64,000 nt of DNA from UBA12088 sp041920275 (GTDB lineage Bacteria > Patescibacteriota > Minisyncoccia > Phycocordibacterales > UBA12088). The notes beneath the pieces were generated by a model. It did no database searches, was not told the origin of the DNA, and saw only the letters and a program-made list of their open reading frames with translations. The translations under genes were made by a program, and so were the position numbers. The DNA lies in NCBI GenBank assembly GCA_041920275.1, contig JAYRSE010000007.1:1-64000 (forward strand), given 5' to 3'. Numbering within the stretch: position 1 is the first letter of the stretch; each line of letters begins with the position of its first letter. Shown in pieces: positions 26,602 through 33,864 of the stretch.

Positions 26602-28029
26602 ATGCGCAACCCCGTCTCGTATCGTTCAAAAACAAAGATAGTCGCCACACTCGGTCCTCGCTCCGCAAGCAAAGAGGTCATCATGGACATGCTCGACGCC
26701 GGCATGACCGTTGCGCGCTTCAACATGAGCCACGGCAGCCATGCGGAGCATGCGGAACTCATGCGCACCGCTCGCCTCGCCGCCAAAGCGGCGAAACGAC
26801 CGCTCGCGATCCTGCAAGACCTCTCGGGCCCCAAGATCCGCATCGGCGACTTCGAGACCGAGACGGTCACCCTTGAAGAAGGTGCCGAGCTGACGCTCAC
26901 CACCGTACCCTGCACCGGCACTCAAACACAAGTATTCGTGAACTACAAAAAACTGCCACAGGAAGTGCGTGCGGGTATGACCGTGTTCCTGAACGACGGC
27001 AAGATCATGCTCAAGGTAACCGAAGTGACCGACACCGACATACGCACGATCGTTCAGAACGGGGGCGAGATCCGCGGCAGGCGCGGCGTGAATGTGCCGG
27101 ACGGCGACCTTTCGATCGCATCACTTACCGCCAAGGACCGTAAGGACCTTATGTTCGGCCTCGAGCAAGGAGTCGACTTCGTCACCCTTTCGTTCGTCCG
27201 GAGCGCAAAAGATGTGCGTGACCTTCGCAAATTGATCGGTTCCGAACATGCGGTGACCATCGTGGCGAAGATCGAGACGAAGAATGCGATCGACAACATA
27301 GACGAGATCATTGAAGCGGCGGACGCGATCATGGTCGCTCGCGGCGATCTTGCGATCGAAGTGCCCGCGGCACGCGTGCCGCTACTCCAGAAGCGCATCA
27401 TCCGCAAAGCGAACCATGCAGGCAAACCCGTCATCACCGCGACCCAGATGCTCGACTCGATGCGCGTCGCTCCGGTGCCCACCCGCGCCGAAGTGAACGA
27501 TGTTGCGAACGCGATACTCGACGGTACCGATGCGGTCATGCTATCCGACGAGTCCGCCATGGGCGAGCATCCTGCACGCGCGGTGCGCACCATGTCGCGC
27601 ATCGCGCACGAAACGGAGAACGACCCGCTCTTTGCTGAACGTGCGAACTCATGGGACTTTCCGCCGCGCACCACGTGCGATGCGGTGAGTCGAGCGATCG
27701 TGCAGGCAATACCGGTCGTGGGAGCGCGCGCAGTGGTCGCCTTCAGCGAAAGCGGCCACACCGGCAGAATGGTCGCTCGTTATCGTCCGCTTGTTCCTGT
27801 TCTGGTGCTCACACCCCATCAAAAGACCTACAACCGCAGCCTCGTGACCTACGCCTGCGAACCGGTCTTGGTGCGTCCAGCGAAACAGCTTTCCGACGCT
27901 CAGACCATGGCACGTAAAGCGCTTCTCTCTCGCTCGCTCGCGAACGAGGGTGATGTGTACATTCTCGGTGCGGGTATACCGTTCGGTGCACCGGGCGCTA
28001 CAAACCTGATGCTGGTCGAAAAGGTGTAG
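26602..28029 (+). CDS. pyk: Pyruvate kinase
   Basis: A 475-residue enzyme starting MRNPVSYRSKTKIVATLGPRS. It has the substrate-binding MNMSHG-equivalent ARFNMSHGSHAEH, PKIRIG, the catalytic Lys/Glu strand TIVAKIETKNAIDNIDE, MVARGDLAIEVPAARVP and ATQMLDSM. The C-terminal allosteric domain contains FSESGHTGRMVARYRP. It makes ATP and pyruvate from phosphoenolpyruvate, a key ATP source in fermentative cells. Its 3' end overlaps the convergent glycosidase gene by 32 bases. The ATG at 26602 is chosen by homology over the in-frame start at 26557. Confidence 0.97.
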   Translation: MRNPVSYRSKTKIVATLGPRSASKEVIMDMLDAGMTVARFNMSHGSHAEHAELMRTARLAAKAAKRPLAILQDLSGPKIRIGDFETETVTLEEGAELTLTTVPCTGTQTQVFVNYKKLPQEVRAGMTVFLNDGKIMLKVTEVTDTDIRTIVQNGGEIRGRRGVNVPDGDLSIASLTAKDRKDLMFGLEQGVDFVTLSFVRSAKDVRDLRKLIGSEHAVTIVAKIETKNAIDNIDEIIEAADAIMVARGDLAIEVPAARVPLLQKRIIRKANHAGKPVITATQMLDSMRVAPVPTRAEVNDVANAILDGTDAVMLSDESAMGEHPARAVRTMSRIAHETENDPLFAERANSWDFPPRTTCDAVSRAIVQAIPVVGARAVVAFSESGHTGRMVARYRPLVPVLVLTPHQKTYNRSLVTYACEPVLVRPAKQLSDAQTMARKALLSRSLANEGDVYILGAGIPFGAPGATNLMLVEKV

Positions 28030-29083
28030 TGTAGAGCGTGCGTGCACGCTCCCACATACTCGAGTCGCCTTGCGTCTCCTTGAGCCAGTACCACCACTCC
28101 GCCCCCCACAGGTACTGCGTGTCGAAGCGGGTGTGTCGCGCATAGCTGAGTATCTCTTCGAACATCGATACGTTCATACGCTCGAGCTGAAGCGCAAGCG
28201 GTGCGTCGCGCAAGGACCTGTCGAGCCACGGCTCGGCCGAAAGCTCGATGAGCACCGACTCCTTCTCACCATATAAGAGACGCATGAGCGCGCGCTTAAG
28301 CACGTATGTTTGTGCCGGAAGTATGCTTTTGATCGGACCCGTCACTTCGTTCCACAGATAGAGATATACACTCGTTCCGAACTTATCCCCGCTCCGGTAC
28401 GCGCCGTGCCAAAGGCCCAAGTTGCCACTGTCAGTGACGAGTATCTTCCGCGACGGGTCGAGCTCGCGCACAAGTGCCACTTCGCGCGCGAGGAACGTAC
28501 GGTCGAGCTCCCCGCAATGCTCATACGCAAAGACGGTAAGGTACGGTTCGTTCTCCACTTGCCACTCCTCGACCGCCGGATGGCCCTTGTACCGTGACAC
28601 CACCGTCTCGAGGTATGCGAGAATGCGCGCTTGTTGCTCTTCCTTGGTGAGACCTTTCGCCCACTCCGGCACGTGACATTCAGGCCATCGCGGGAGGCGC
28701 CTACCGACCGCAAGCACGACCGTGGCTCCGCGCTCCTGCGCCATGTCGAGCTGCGTATCAAGCTCGGCAAAGTTCCATACATCAGCTTCCGGCTCCACCA
28801 TCGGCCAGTGCGCCGCAAGGCGAAGACGACGCACTTTGAGATCATCCAAGATCGCGGTATATACGGCTTGCCAGTCGAGCCCGAGCTCGCGTGCATAGGG
28901 GGTATTGAAGGAAACGCCATAGGTGACCGTTTCCGGCATGGGAACCGCGAAGTGCGCGTATGTTCCGAACACGACCGCAAGCGTAAGTCCTAAGAGCGCT
29001 ACGAAAAAGGACCACCGAATGACCGCACGGAGCGCACGCCGCCATCTCCCGTTCTCGCGAGGCGAACGTGCGGCCGTGTTCAT
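27998..29083 (-). CDS. Membrane-anchored clan GH-A-like glycoside hydrolase
   Basis: A 361-residue protein with an N-terminal anchor (VIRWSFFVALLGLTLAVVF) and a (beta/alpha)8 glycosidase fold. Visible features are LAAHWPMVEPEADVWNFAELD, typical of clan GH-A enzymes, the likely acid/base Glu in EWQVENEPYL, and a later Glu in LIELSAEPWLD or WGAEWWYW as nucleophile candidate. The exact GH family is not clear to me. It starts within the stop of the EamA gene (ATGA, 29080-29083), so the two are translationally coupled and may handle the same sugar or glycan. It is convergent with, and overlaps, pyruvate kinase. Confidence 0.75.
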   Translation of the reverse strand: MNTAARSPRENGRWRRALRAVIRWSFFVALLGLTLAVVFGTYAHFAVPMPETVTYGVSFNTPYARELGLDWQAVYTAILDDLKVRRLRLAAHWPMVEPEADVWNFAELDTQLDMAQERGATVVLAVGRRLPRWPECHVPEWAKGLTKEEQQARILAYLETVVSRYKGHPAVEEWQVENEPYLTVFAYEHCGELDRTFLAREVALVRELDPSRKILVTDSGNLGLWHGAYRSGDKFGTSVYLYLWNEVTGPIKSILPAQTYVLKRALMRLLYGEKESVLIELSAEPWLDRSLRDAPLALQLERMNVSMFEEILSYARHTRFDTQYLWGAEWWYWLKETQGDSSMWERARTLYTTPFRPASGL

Positions 29084-30015
29084 AGAAACATGAGAAAAAG
29101 ACCGAGCGCGATAAATGGAATGGAGATCGCTTTGTGTACGATCTCTTCCACGGAAAGGTTCTCGCCCGCGTCTTTCGAAAGAGCCCTGCCGCAACACACG
29201 CTCACACCGAGCAGAAAGAGGTACTGCACACCCCCGAGTGCCTGCACGAGTGCCACATCTCCATGCTCGATCGCCTTGAGGATGATCAAGCTTGCAAGGC
29301 CCGCGAGAAGCTTGTTACCAACGACAAAAAACCCATCGCGCATGCTCGCACGTTTGGTGTGTCCGATAATGTTCTCGTAGTACTCCGGAACGAGGAGCAT
29401 TGACAGTGCAACCCCCACGATCGCAAGGCGAGACCAGAAGAATGCGGTGTCAAAGTTGGTGGCATCAAAGAGCGCCTTGATCGCGATGTGGTGGATGCCG
29501 TACATGAGACCGGCATGAGTTGCGGAAAGCATCGTATGCTTGGTGAAGCGGAAACGAGAGACGATGATCGTGCCGACGACGAGCAAACCGAAGCCGAGCA
29601 AGAAATTGCCCGAAAGCATTCCGTCCAAAAAGAAGTACGAGAGCAGCAGGGTGAAAAAGGCGTTCAAACCACCCACGACCGGCGCCACATCGGACGCGTC
29701 GCTCTTTTGCAGTGCGTGAAAAAATGACACGAGCGCCGTGAAGAAGGAGTAACCGGCCGTGATGGACAGCGCGAACACGAGGAGTGATGGCGCTTCGACA
29801 TTACTGAACGAAGGAATGGACAGGCCGTCGATCGGGACTTTGAGCCAGCTGAAGAAAAAGACAACGATGGAACCAGAGGACAAGATGCTGATCCAGAACG
29901 AGTACGAGAGCGGGCGCAGTGCGACCGTATTGCTCGTGATCACGTACTTATCCACAAGCGCCACGAGCGCCAAAAGCAGTTGTCCCGCGATCGCGAGTCC
30001 GAGCCAGAGGTCCAT
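29080..30015 (-). CDS. EamA/DMT-family membrane transporter
   Basis: A 311-residue protein with about ten transmembrane segments in two EamA repeats. It starts MDLWLGLAIAGQLLLALVAL at 30015, 6 nt after TACAAT (30022-30027 complement). The frame is open upstream as far as 30072 only because the RAYT repeat supplies extra codons (MTSIIS). It is coupled by a 4-base overlap to the glycosidase gene downstream. The substrate is unknown. The promoter lies just beside the left end of the transposable element, which may have replaced the original upstream sequence. Confidence 0.85.
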   Translation of the reverse strand: MDLWLGLAIAGQLLLALVALVDKYVITSNTVALRPLSYSFWISILSSGSIVVFFFSWLKVPIDGLSIPSFSNVEAPSLLVFALSITAGYSFFTALVSFFHALQKSDASDVAPVVGGLNAFFTLLLSYFFLDGMLSGNFLLGFGLLVVGTIIVSRFRFTKHTMLSATHAGLMYGIHHIAIKALFDATNFDTAFFWSRLAIVGVALSMLLVPEYYENIIGHTKRASMRDGFFVVGNKLLAGLASLIILKAIEHGDVALVQALGGVQYLFLLGVSVCCGRALSKDAGENLSVEEIVHKAISIPFIALGLFLMFL

Positions 30016-30058
30016 GCGAGTATTGTACCCGAGCCACCCCCTCCTCCACAAAAGACTG

Positions 30059-30083
30059 ATGATTGAAGTCAACCTCCAATCAT
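30059..30083 (-). repeat. REP-like hairpin, left copy
   Basis: A 25-bp repeat in reverse orientation. The outer 7-bp arms are ATGATTG/CAATCAT; with inner pairs including one G-T wobble, the direct strand can form a 10-bp stem with the 5-nt loop GTTGA. Identical over 25 bases to the copies at 30417 and 30942. Confidence 0.9.
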
Positions 30084-30220
30084 TTTTTATACACCTCCCC
30101 TGCTTGACTTAGGATACTACGTTAATCAACATAATATAGAGTGACTGATTTCCTAGTAGTTGAATAATTTAATTGCGTTGCATAGTTCTGACCGAGTGCT
30201 CACTTAAAAACAAAGAATAT

Positions 30221-30934
30221 ATGAACCGAGTAACTTGCGCCACCGACGAAACATACCACGTATTCAATCGCGGCGTAGACAAGAGAGAAATCTTTTTAAC
30301 AGACGAAGAACGCATGTACTTCATCCATCTGCTCTATGTACTCAACGACGTCCATTCCACCTACAACATTCATCGCCATTTTATACAGCATGCAGAACAC
30401 AACCTGATCAATGGATATGATTGGAGGTTGACTTCAATCATATCCAAACGAGAAACTTTGGTGGACATACTTGCGTTTGTACTCATGCCAAACCATTTTC
30501 ATCTCATGTTGACCCAGCGAAGCGAGAATGGTATCTCAGCATTTATGCACCGGCTTGGCACAGGGTTTACCAACTATTTTAATCAGGCACACGAAAGAAG
30601 CGGTGCCCTGTTCCAAGGAACCTACAAACGGGTGCACGTATCCTCTCCAGAATTTTATAATTACCTACCACACTACATACACTTAAACCCCCTGTCAATC
30701 GTGGGCACAAAAGAAAAAACCGCACCGGAGAACATTCGAGCCCTCCTCTCGTACAGATGGAGCAGTTTCCCAGACTACATGGGCAAGAAAAACTTTCCTT
30801 CGGTCATCAACACATCCGCCATACTGAAGTTACCCGATAATACACACGGGTATCGAGAAAGCATACTCAAATACATTGAACCCTCTCCACTCAACTATGC
30901 GCCTGAAAAAACAGCGCTTATCGACTATGATTGA
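30221..30934 (+). CDS. REP-associated tyrosine transposase (RAYT, IS200-like Y1 family)
   Basis: A 237-residue single-strand transposase. YHVFNRGVDKREIFLTDEE is the N-terminal signature. FVLMPNHFHLML holds the HUH metal motif (residues ~90-94). FTNYFNQAHERSGALFQGTYKR carries the candidate catalytic Tyr. HYIHLNPL follows. Residues ~66-74 (YDWRLTSII) are encoded by a full copy of the element's own 25-bp repeat. It would nick and rejoin DNA at the flanking hairpins. The start at 30221 is fixed by homology; the frame extends to 30173. It is convergent with GH1, overlapping by 10 bases. Confidence 0.9.
   Translation: MNRVTCATDETYHVFNRGVDKREIFLTDEERMYFIHLLYVLNDVHSTYNIHRHFIQHAEHNLINGYDWRLTSIISKRETLVDILAFVLMPNHFHLMLTQRSENGISAFMHRLGTGFTNYFNQAHERSGALFQGTYKRVHVSSPEFYNYLPHYIHLNPLSIVGTKEKTAPENIRALLSYRWSSFPDYMGKKNFPSVINTSAILKLPDNTHGYRESILKYIEPSPLNYAPEKTALIDYD
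30417..30441 (+). repeat. REP-like hairpin embedded in the transposase coding sequence
   Basis: An exact 25-base copy of the element's terminal repeat, in direct orientation, inside the transposase gene. It encodes part of YDWRLTSII in the variable linker before the HUH motif. A transcript could fold here, and the single-stranded DNA would be a potential substrate of the enzyme. Confidence 0.9.
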
Positions 30935-32178
30935 ATGGGTGATGATTGGAGGTTGACTTCAATCATGCGAGAAGTGATAAGGTCGCGATAGACATAGGCG
31001 GAGGGGCGAATGGTGCGTACGAGCGTGTCGAAGTCGACCTCCACAAGCCCGAAGCGCTTGTCGAAGCCGTGTGCCCACTCGTAGTTGTCGAGAAGCGACC
31101 AGTACATGAAGCCGTGCACGTCGACACCATGTTCGATCGCCCGCTCGATACCCTGCACCGTTTTTCGTATGTAATCCGCACGAAAGCGGTCATGTGCATC
31201 CGCACAGCCGCACTCCTCCACGATGACCGGTTTTCCATACCGCTTCACCGCCATGAGCGCATCGTAGATCTTTTCGGGGCGCGCGTCCCACCCCATGTCG
31301 GTTTTTGGATGCACCTCATGGTCGTCGAAGTCGGTATAGAAGTAATAGTTCAAACCGAGCGTATCACACTCGCGCACCACCCGCTTCAAAAAGCGGTGGT
31401 TGTTGTTCCACATCATGAAGCGCGCCTTGAGCTTGCCCCACCACCTGCGCCCGGTGAACACGTGCACCTGAAAGGTGATGCCGACGTCGACCGTTGGCGC
31501 CTCGGCCTTAATGGCACGGTAGGCGCACACGTGTGCATGGGCGAGCGTGTTTGCGAGGGTGAAAAATTTGATGATGCCGAACCAATCGCGCACGGCGCCG
31601 CGCGAAAGTTCCGCATCGCTCGGGATACGCGCGAGATCCGTAAGCGGAAACCGATGGAACGGTGGAAAGGTGCCACGCACCCAGCCGTTTATCACCGTAC
31701 TGTACGGCTCGTTGAGCGTGGTGAAATACTGTGCGTGGGTACCGAGCTTGGACACCACGTGCCCACAGTACCGCGCGAACACCTCGGGAAAATCCTTTCG
31801 TTCGATGCCACCACGTTGCGAAAGCCAGAGCGGCAACGTCCAGTGCCAGAGCGTCACCACCGGCTCGAGGCCGCGCTCTCGAAGCGCACGGAGGACCTCG
31901 CGATAGTGCTCGATCGCGCTCTCGTTGAACACCCCTTCTTCCGGCTCGATACGTGCCCACTCGATAGAAAAGCGATGCGCGTTGTGCCCCAACGCTTGTG
32001 CGATATCGAAGTCTTCACGAAAGCGCTCGAAGTGCCCGCACGCCCGCCCGCACACGGGCACCTTGCCTTCGCGTGCCGCCTGCGCCCAATCATTGTTTTC
32101 TATCCCACCCTCCACCTGGAAAGATGCCGTAGCTGCGCCCCAAAGGAATTTGTTTGAAACACCCACACCCTTGTTCAT
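30925..32178 (-). CDS. Glycoside hydrolase family 1 (beta-glucosidase type) with altered C-terminus
   Basis: A 417-residue enzyme starting near FLWGAATASFQVEGG, the GH1 N-terminal signature. Other motifs are HRFSIEWARIEP, the acid/base Glu in FTTLNEPYS (residue ~156), and the nucleophile Glu in VIVEECGCAD (residue ~321), where GH1 normally reads TENG. YWSLLDNYEWAHGFDKRFGLVEVD closes the barrel. The last dozen residues (MIEVNLQSSPIQS) are encoded by the RAYT repeat and the region beyond, so the native end was displaced by the insertion. The start at 32178 follows TACTAT by 7 nt. It probably hydrolyses beta-glucosides or galactosides in the cytoplasm. Confidence 0.9.
   Translation of the reverse strand: MNKGVGVSNKFLWGAATASFQVEGGIENNDWAQAAREGKVPVCGRACGHFERFREDFDIAQALGHNAHRFSIEWARIEPEEGVFNESAIEHYREVLRALRERGLEPVVTLWHWTLPLWLSQRGGIERKDFPEVFARYCGHVVSKLGTHAQYFTTLNEPYSTVINGWVRGTFPPFHRFPLTDLARIPSDAELSRGAVRDWFGIIKFFTLANTLAHAHVCAYRAIKAEAPTVDVGITFQVHVFTGRRWWGKLKARFMMWNNNHRFLKRVVRECDTLGLNYYFYTDFDDHEVHPKTDMGWDARPEKIYDALMAVKRYGKPVIVEECGCADAHDRFRADYIRKTVQGIERAIEHGVDVHGFMYWSLLDNYEWAHGFDKRFGLVEVDFDTLVRTIRPSAYVYRDLITSRMIEVNLQSSPIQS
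30942..30966 (+). repeat. REP-like hairpin, right copy
   Basis: A direct-orientation 25-bp copy at the right end of the element, lying within the 3' end of the minus-strand GH1 gene, where it encodes part of its tail. Confidence 0.9.
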
Positions 32179-32232
32179 ACTGATAATAGTATCACAAAGG
32201 TGGATCGTCTGATCAGTACTAGTCGAATACAA

Positions 32233-32259
32233 AAAAGAGAGACGTCCTGTCTCTCTTTT
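32233..32259 (-). terminator. Intrinsic terminator of the small exported-protein gene
   Basis: An 11-bp perfect stem AAAAGAGAGAC/GTCTCTCTTTT with the loop GTCCT, ending in a T-run on either strand. It lies 3' of the minus-strand gene at 32309. Confidence 0.85.
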
Positions 32260-32308
32260 CACTGTTTTAAACACACATCATCCGTGACGTGTGACTGCCA
32301 CTCGGATG

Positions 32309-32641
32309 CTACTCGTCACAACCCGAGAGACAACTACCAAAATCGATCTCGATTGCGCCGCCGAAGCCAGCGCCGGCTTTGCCGAGACCTTCGTCCCAGG
32401 CTTCGCCCTCGATGTGACCCCCCGCTGTTCCATGCCCGTTGGGCAGGTCAACATGAAGGTCGCCGACCCCGTAGACGTTCACGGCGGCGTACCCCCCATT
32501 CAGCGACTCGGCCATCGCGACCGATTTGACGCTGAGTTTCGTGAATTGCTTTCCACCACACTCGCCCTCACAGGCGAACGCAGTCCCTGCGAAAAACGCG
32601 AAGGCGATGGCGAACAGCATGATGCTGATAATTTTTTTCAT
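32309..32641 (-). CDS. Small exported Gly-rich protein with paired cysteines
   Basis: A 110-residue protein with a clear signal peptide (IISIMLFAIAFAFFAGTAFA) and a mature part starting CEGECGG and ending CLSGC, with a Gly/Ala-rich middle. Four Cys suggest two disulfides outside the membrane. The family is not recognised. It has a ribosome-binding site (GGAGATAGAG) and a ~60-nt leader from a TTGACA-N17-TAGTAT promoter. It is divergent from a two-gene set of other exported proteins, with which it may share regulation. Confidence 0.65.
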   Translation of the reverse strand: MKKIISIMLFAIAFAFFAGTAFACEGECGGKQFTKLSVKSVAMAESLNGGYAAVNVYGVGDLHVDLPNGHGTAGGHIEGEAWDEGLGKAGAGFGGAIEIDFGSCLSGCDE

Positions 32642-32706
32642 CTCTATCTCCGTCTTTTTTGGAAGTACAAAAGGATTGTCGACACGACAAGCCCTTCACC
32701 ACATGC

Positions 32707-32736
32707 GATACTAGCATAGTATCAGTTGTGTGTCAA
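32707..32736 (-). promoter_or_regulatory. Promoter with overlapping palindromic operator
   Basis: On the minus strand there is TTGACA (32731-32736 complement), a 17-bp spacer, and TAGTAT (32708-32713). A perfect inverted repeat GATACTA-GCA-TAGTATC (32707-32723) overlaps the -10, the position of a repressor site. Confidence 0.65.
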
Positions 32737-32757
32737 GCATGTGTAGCATGGCGCTAT

Positions 32758-32786
32758 TTGCTTTTTTTTTGGAAATGTGCTATACT
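32758..32786 (+). promoter_or_regulatory. Promoter of the divergent exported-protein pair
   Basis: TTGCTT (32758-32763), a 17-bp spacer with a T-tract, and TATACT (32781-32786). The leader is about 34 nt and includes CGGAGGCGAC before the ATG at 32827. Confidence 0.7.
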
Positions 32787-32826
32787 ATTTAGCAGATTCA
32801 TTACAAACCACGGAGGCGACACTACT

Positions 32827-33387
32827 ATGTATGTCCTACTCATCCTCGCGCTACTCACGGGAGGAGCAACAAACGCAGTTGGGGGAGAGCTGAAGCCCTT
32901 TCTCGAACACGCTCACGGACGAGCACCTCACGAAGCGTGGCAAACGTTGCAGCATACACCATATGCGCAAGCGTTTACCGAAGGCCTCGCCCACCATCAA
33001 GGATGGACGAGAGCCCACGCAAGTGAAGTGCTCGCAGCAAGAAGCTATTCTACGTGCTCGTATCAGGGATGGTTCTGGAGCGACGGGCTTCGTTTTGCGG
33101 ACGGCACATGGAGTGTCGGCACCATCTACCGGCAAGCATACCCGGACGAGCGCTTCGCATGTATCAACGGCAACCCAATCTTCAGCGGCACATGCGGAAA
33201 CGCTGTGCGCGCCAAGGGTGGTGACCCCCGCATGGTCTGCCGTGACACAGGTAAAGAACAAGGCTCTATTACCGTAGGCGGTGCAGGTGCGGGAGTGGGG
33301 TCTACTTTTGTCGGCGGTACCGCAACGACAACCACCTTTGACAGCAATTTGTTTGAATGCCAATTCACCACCGGGGGAAAGAAATGA
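32827..33387 (+). CDS. Hypothetical exported protein
   Basis: A 186-residue protein with a short hydrophobic N-terminus (MYVLLILALLTGGATNAVGG) that may be a signal peptide. The body contains Trp-rich segments (YQGWFWSDGLRFADGTWSVG), four Cys after residue ~75, and a Gly/Thr-rich tail (GGAGAGVGSTFVGG). It is not recognised. It has a good ribosome-binding site (GGAGG). Its TGA overlaps the ATG of the lipoprotein gene (ATGA), so the two are translationally coupled and likely act together at the cell surface. Confidence 0.6.
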   Translation: MYVLLILALLTGGATNAVGGELKPFLEHAHGRAPHEAWQTLQHTPYAQAFTEGLAHHQGWTRAHASEVLAARSYSTCSYQGWFWSDGLRFADGTWSVGTIYRQAYPDERFACINGNPIFSGTCGNAVRAKGGDPRMVCRDTGKEQGSITVGGAGAGVGSTFVGGTATTTTFDSNLFECQFTTGGKK

Positions 33388-33806
33388 AAATCGTACTAAT
33401 CAGTAGCACAATCGCACTTCTCGCACTTGTGGGTTGTGCGAACAAACCGACATCGGAATGCGTTGAAGTCGGCCCTCAAGGAAGTACTCGCCTAACACAC
33501 TGCTACGTCGACAACGGCATCCGTGGACACGGCGGACCTGTTGTCATCGATCGCTATGCGTTCGTAAAGGACGGGGCTTCCACACAGGTGAAGCATATCG
33601 GTGGTGCTGCGAACGTCGGCACCGCACAAGGCGTGCTTCAAAATCTGGCGAGCTCTGTGCCTGTTGCGACAGCGAGCGTCATCGGGGATCACATGAAGGC
33701 GCAGGCCATGTCCGAGTCTTCCGGTGGAAATCCCGTTTTTGTCAACGTCGGCACCCGTGTCGACGTCGACCAAAATGGAGGATGCAAAGGAGACTGCGAC
33801 CTCTAG
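33384..33806 (+). CDS. Small lipoprotein
   Basis: A 140-residue protein with a signal sequence ending in the lipobox ALVGC (Cys ~18), so it should be lipid-anchored. The mature part has a Gly/Val-rich central region and ends GGCKGDCDL. A possible disulfide joins CVEV and HCYVD. No family is recognised. The ribosome-binding site GGGGGAAAG lies in the end of the preceding gene, and a rho-independent terminator follows 20 nt after the stop. Confidence 0.65.
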   Translation: MKIVLISSTIALLALVGCANKPTSECVEVGPQGSTRLTHCYVDNGIRGHGGPVVIDRYAFVKDGASTQVKHIGGAANVGTAQGVLQNLASSVPVATASVIGDHMKAQAMSESSGGNPVFVNVGTRVDVDQNGGCKGDCDL

Positions 33807-33826
33807 CTCTAGTCATGCGTAACACG

Positions 33827-33862
33827 CCGCCGTACACCAAACAAGGTGCACGGCGGTTTTTT
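33827..33862 (+). terminator. Intrinsic terminator of the exported-protein pair
   Basis: Stem CCGCCGT-A-CACC paired with GGTG-C-ACGGCGG (one mismatch), followed by TTTTTTATTT. Confidence 0.85.
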
Positions 33863-33864
33863 AT

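Larger units (their letters stand above)
30059..30966 (+). mobile_element. RAYT/IS200-like element bounded by inverted hairpin repeats
   Basis: A 908-bp unit starts and ends with 25-bp repeats in inverted orientation (30059-30083 and 30942-30966) and carries one transposase gene. It is visibly more AT-rich than flanking DNA. The right end lies inside the 3' end of the GH1 glycosidase frame, which now finishes with repeat-encoded residues. The left end sits just upstream of the EamA promoter. The arrangement is that of a transposase with its own mobile REP-like hairpins; single-copy hairpins elsewhere in the genome would be expected. Confidence 0.75.
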
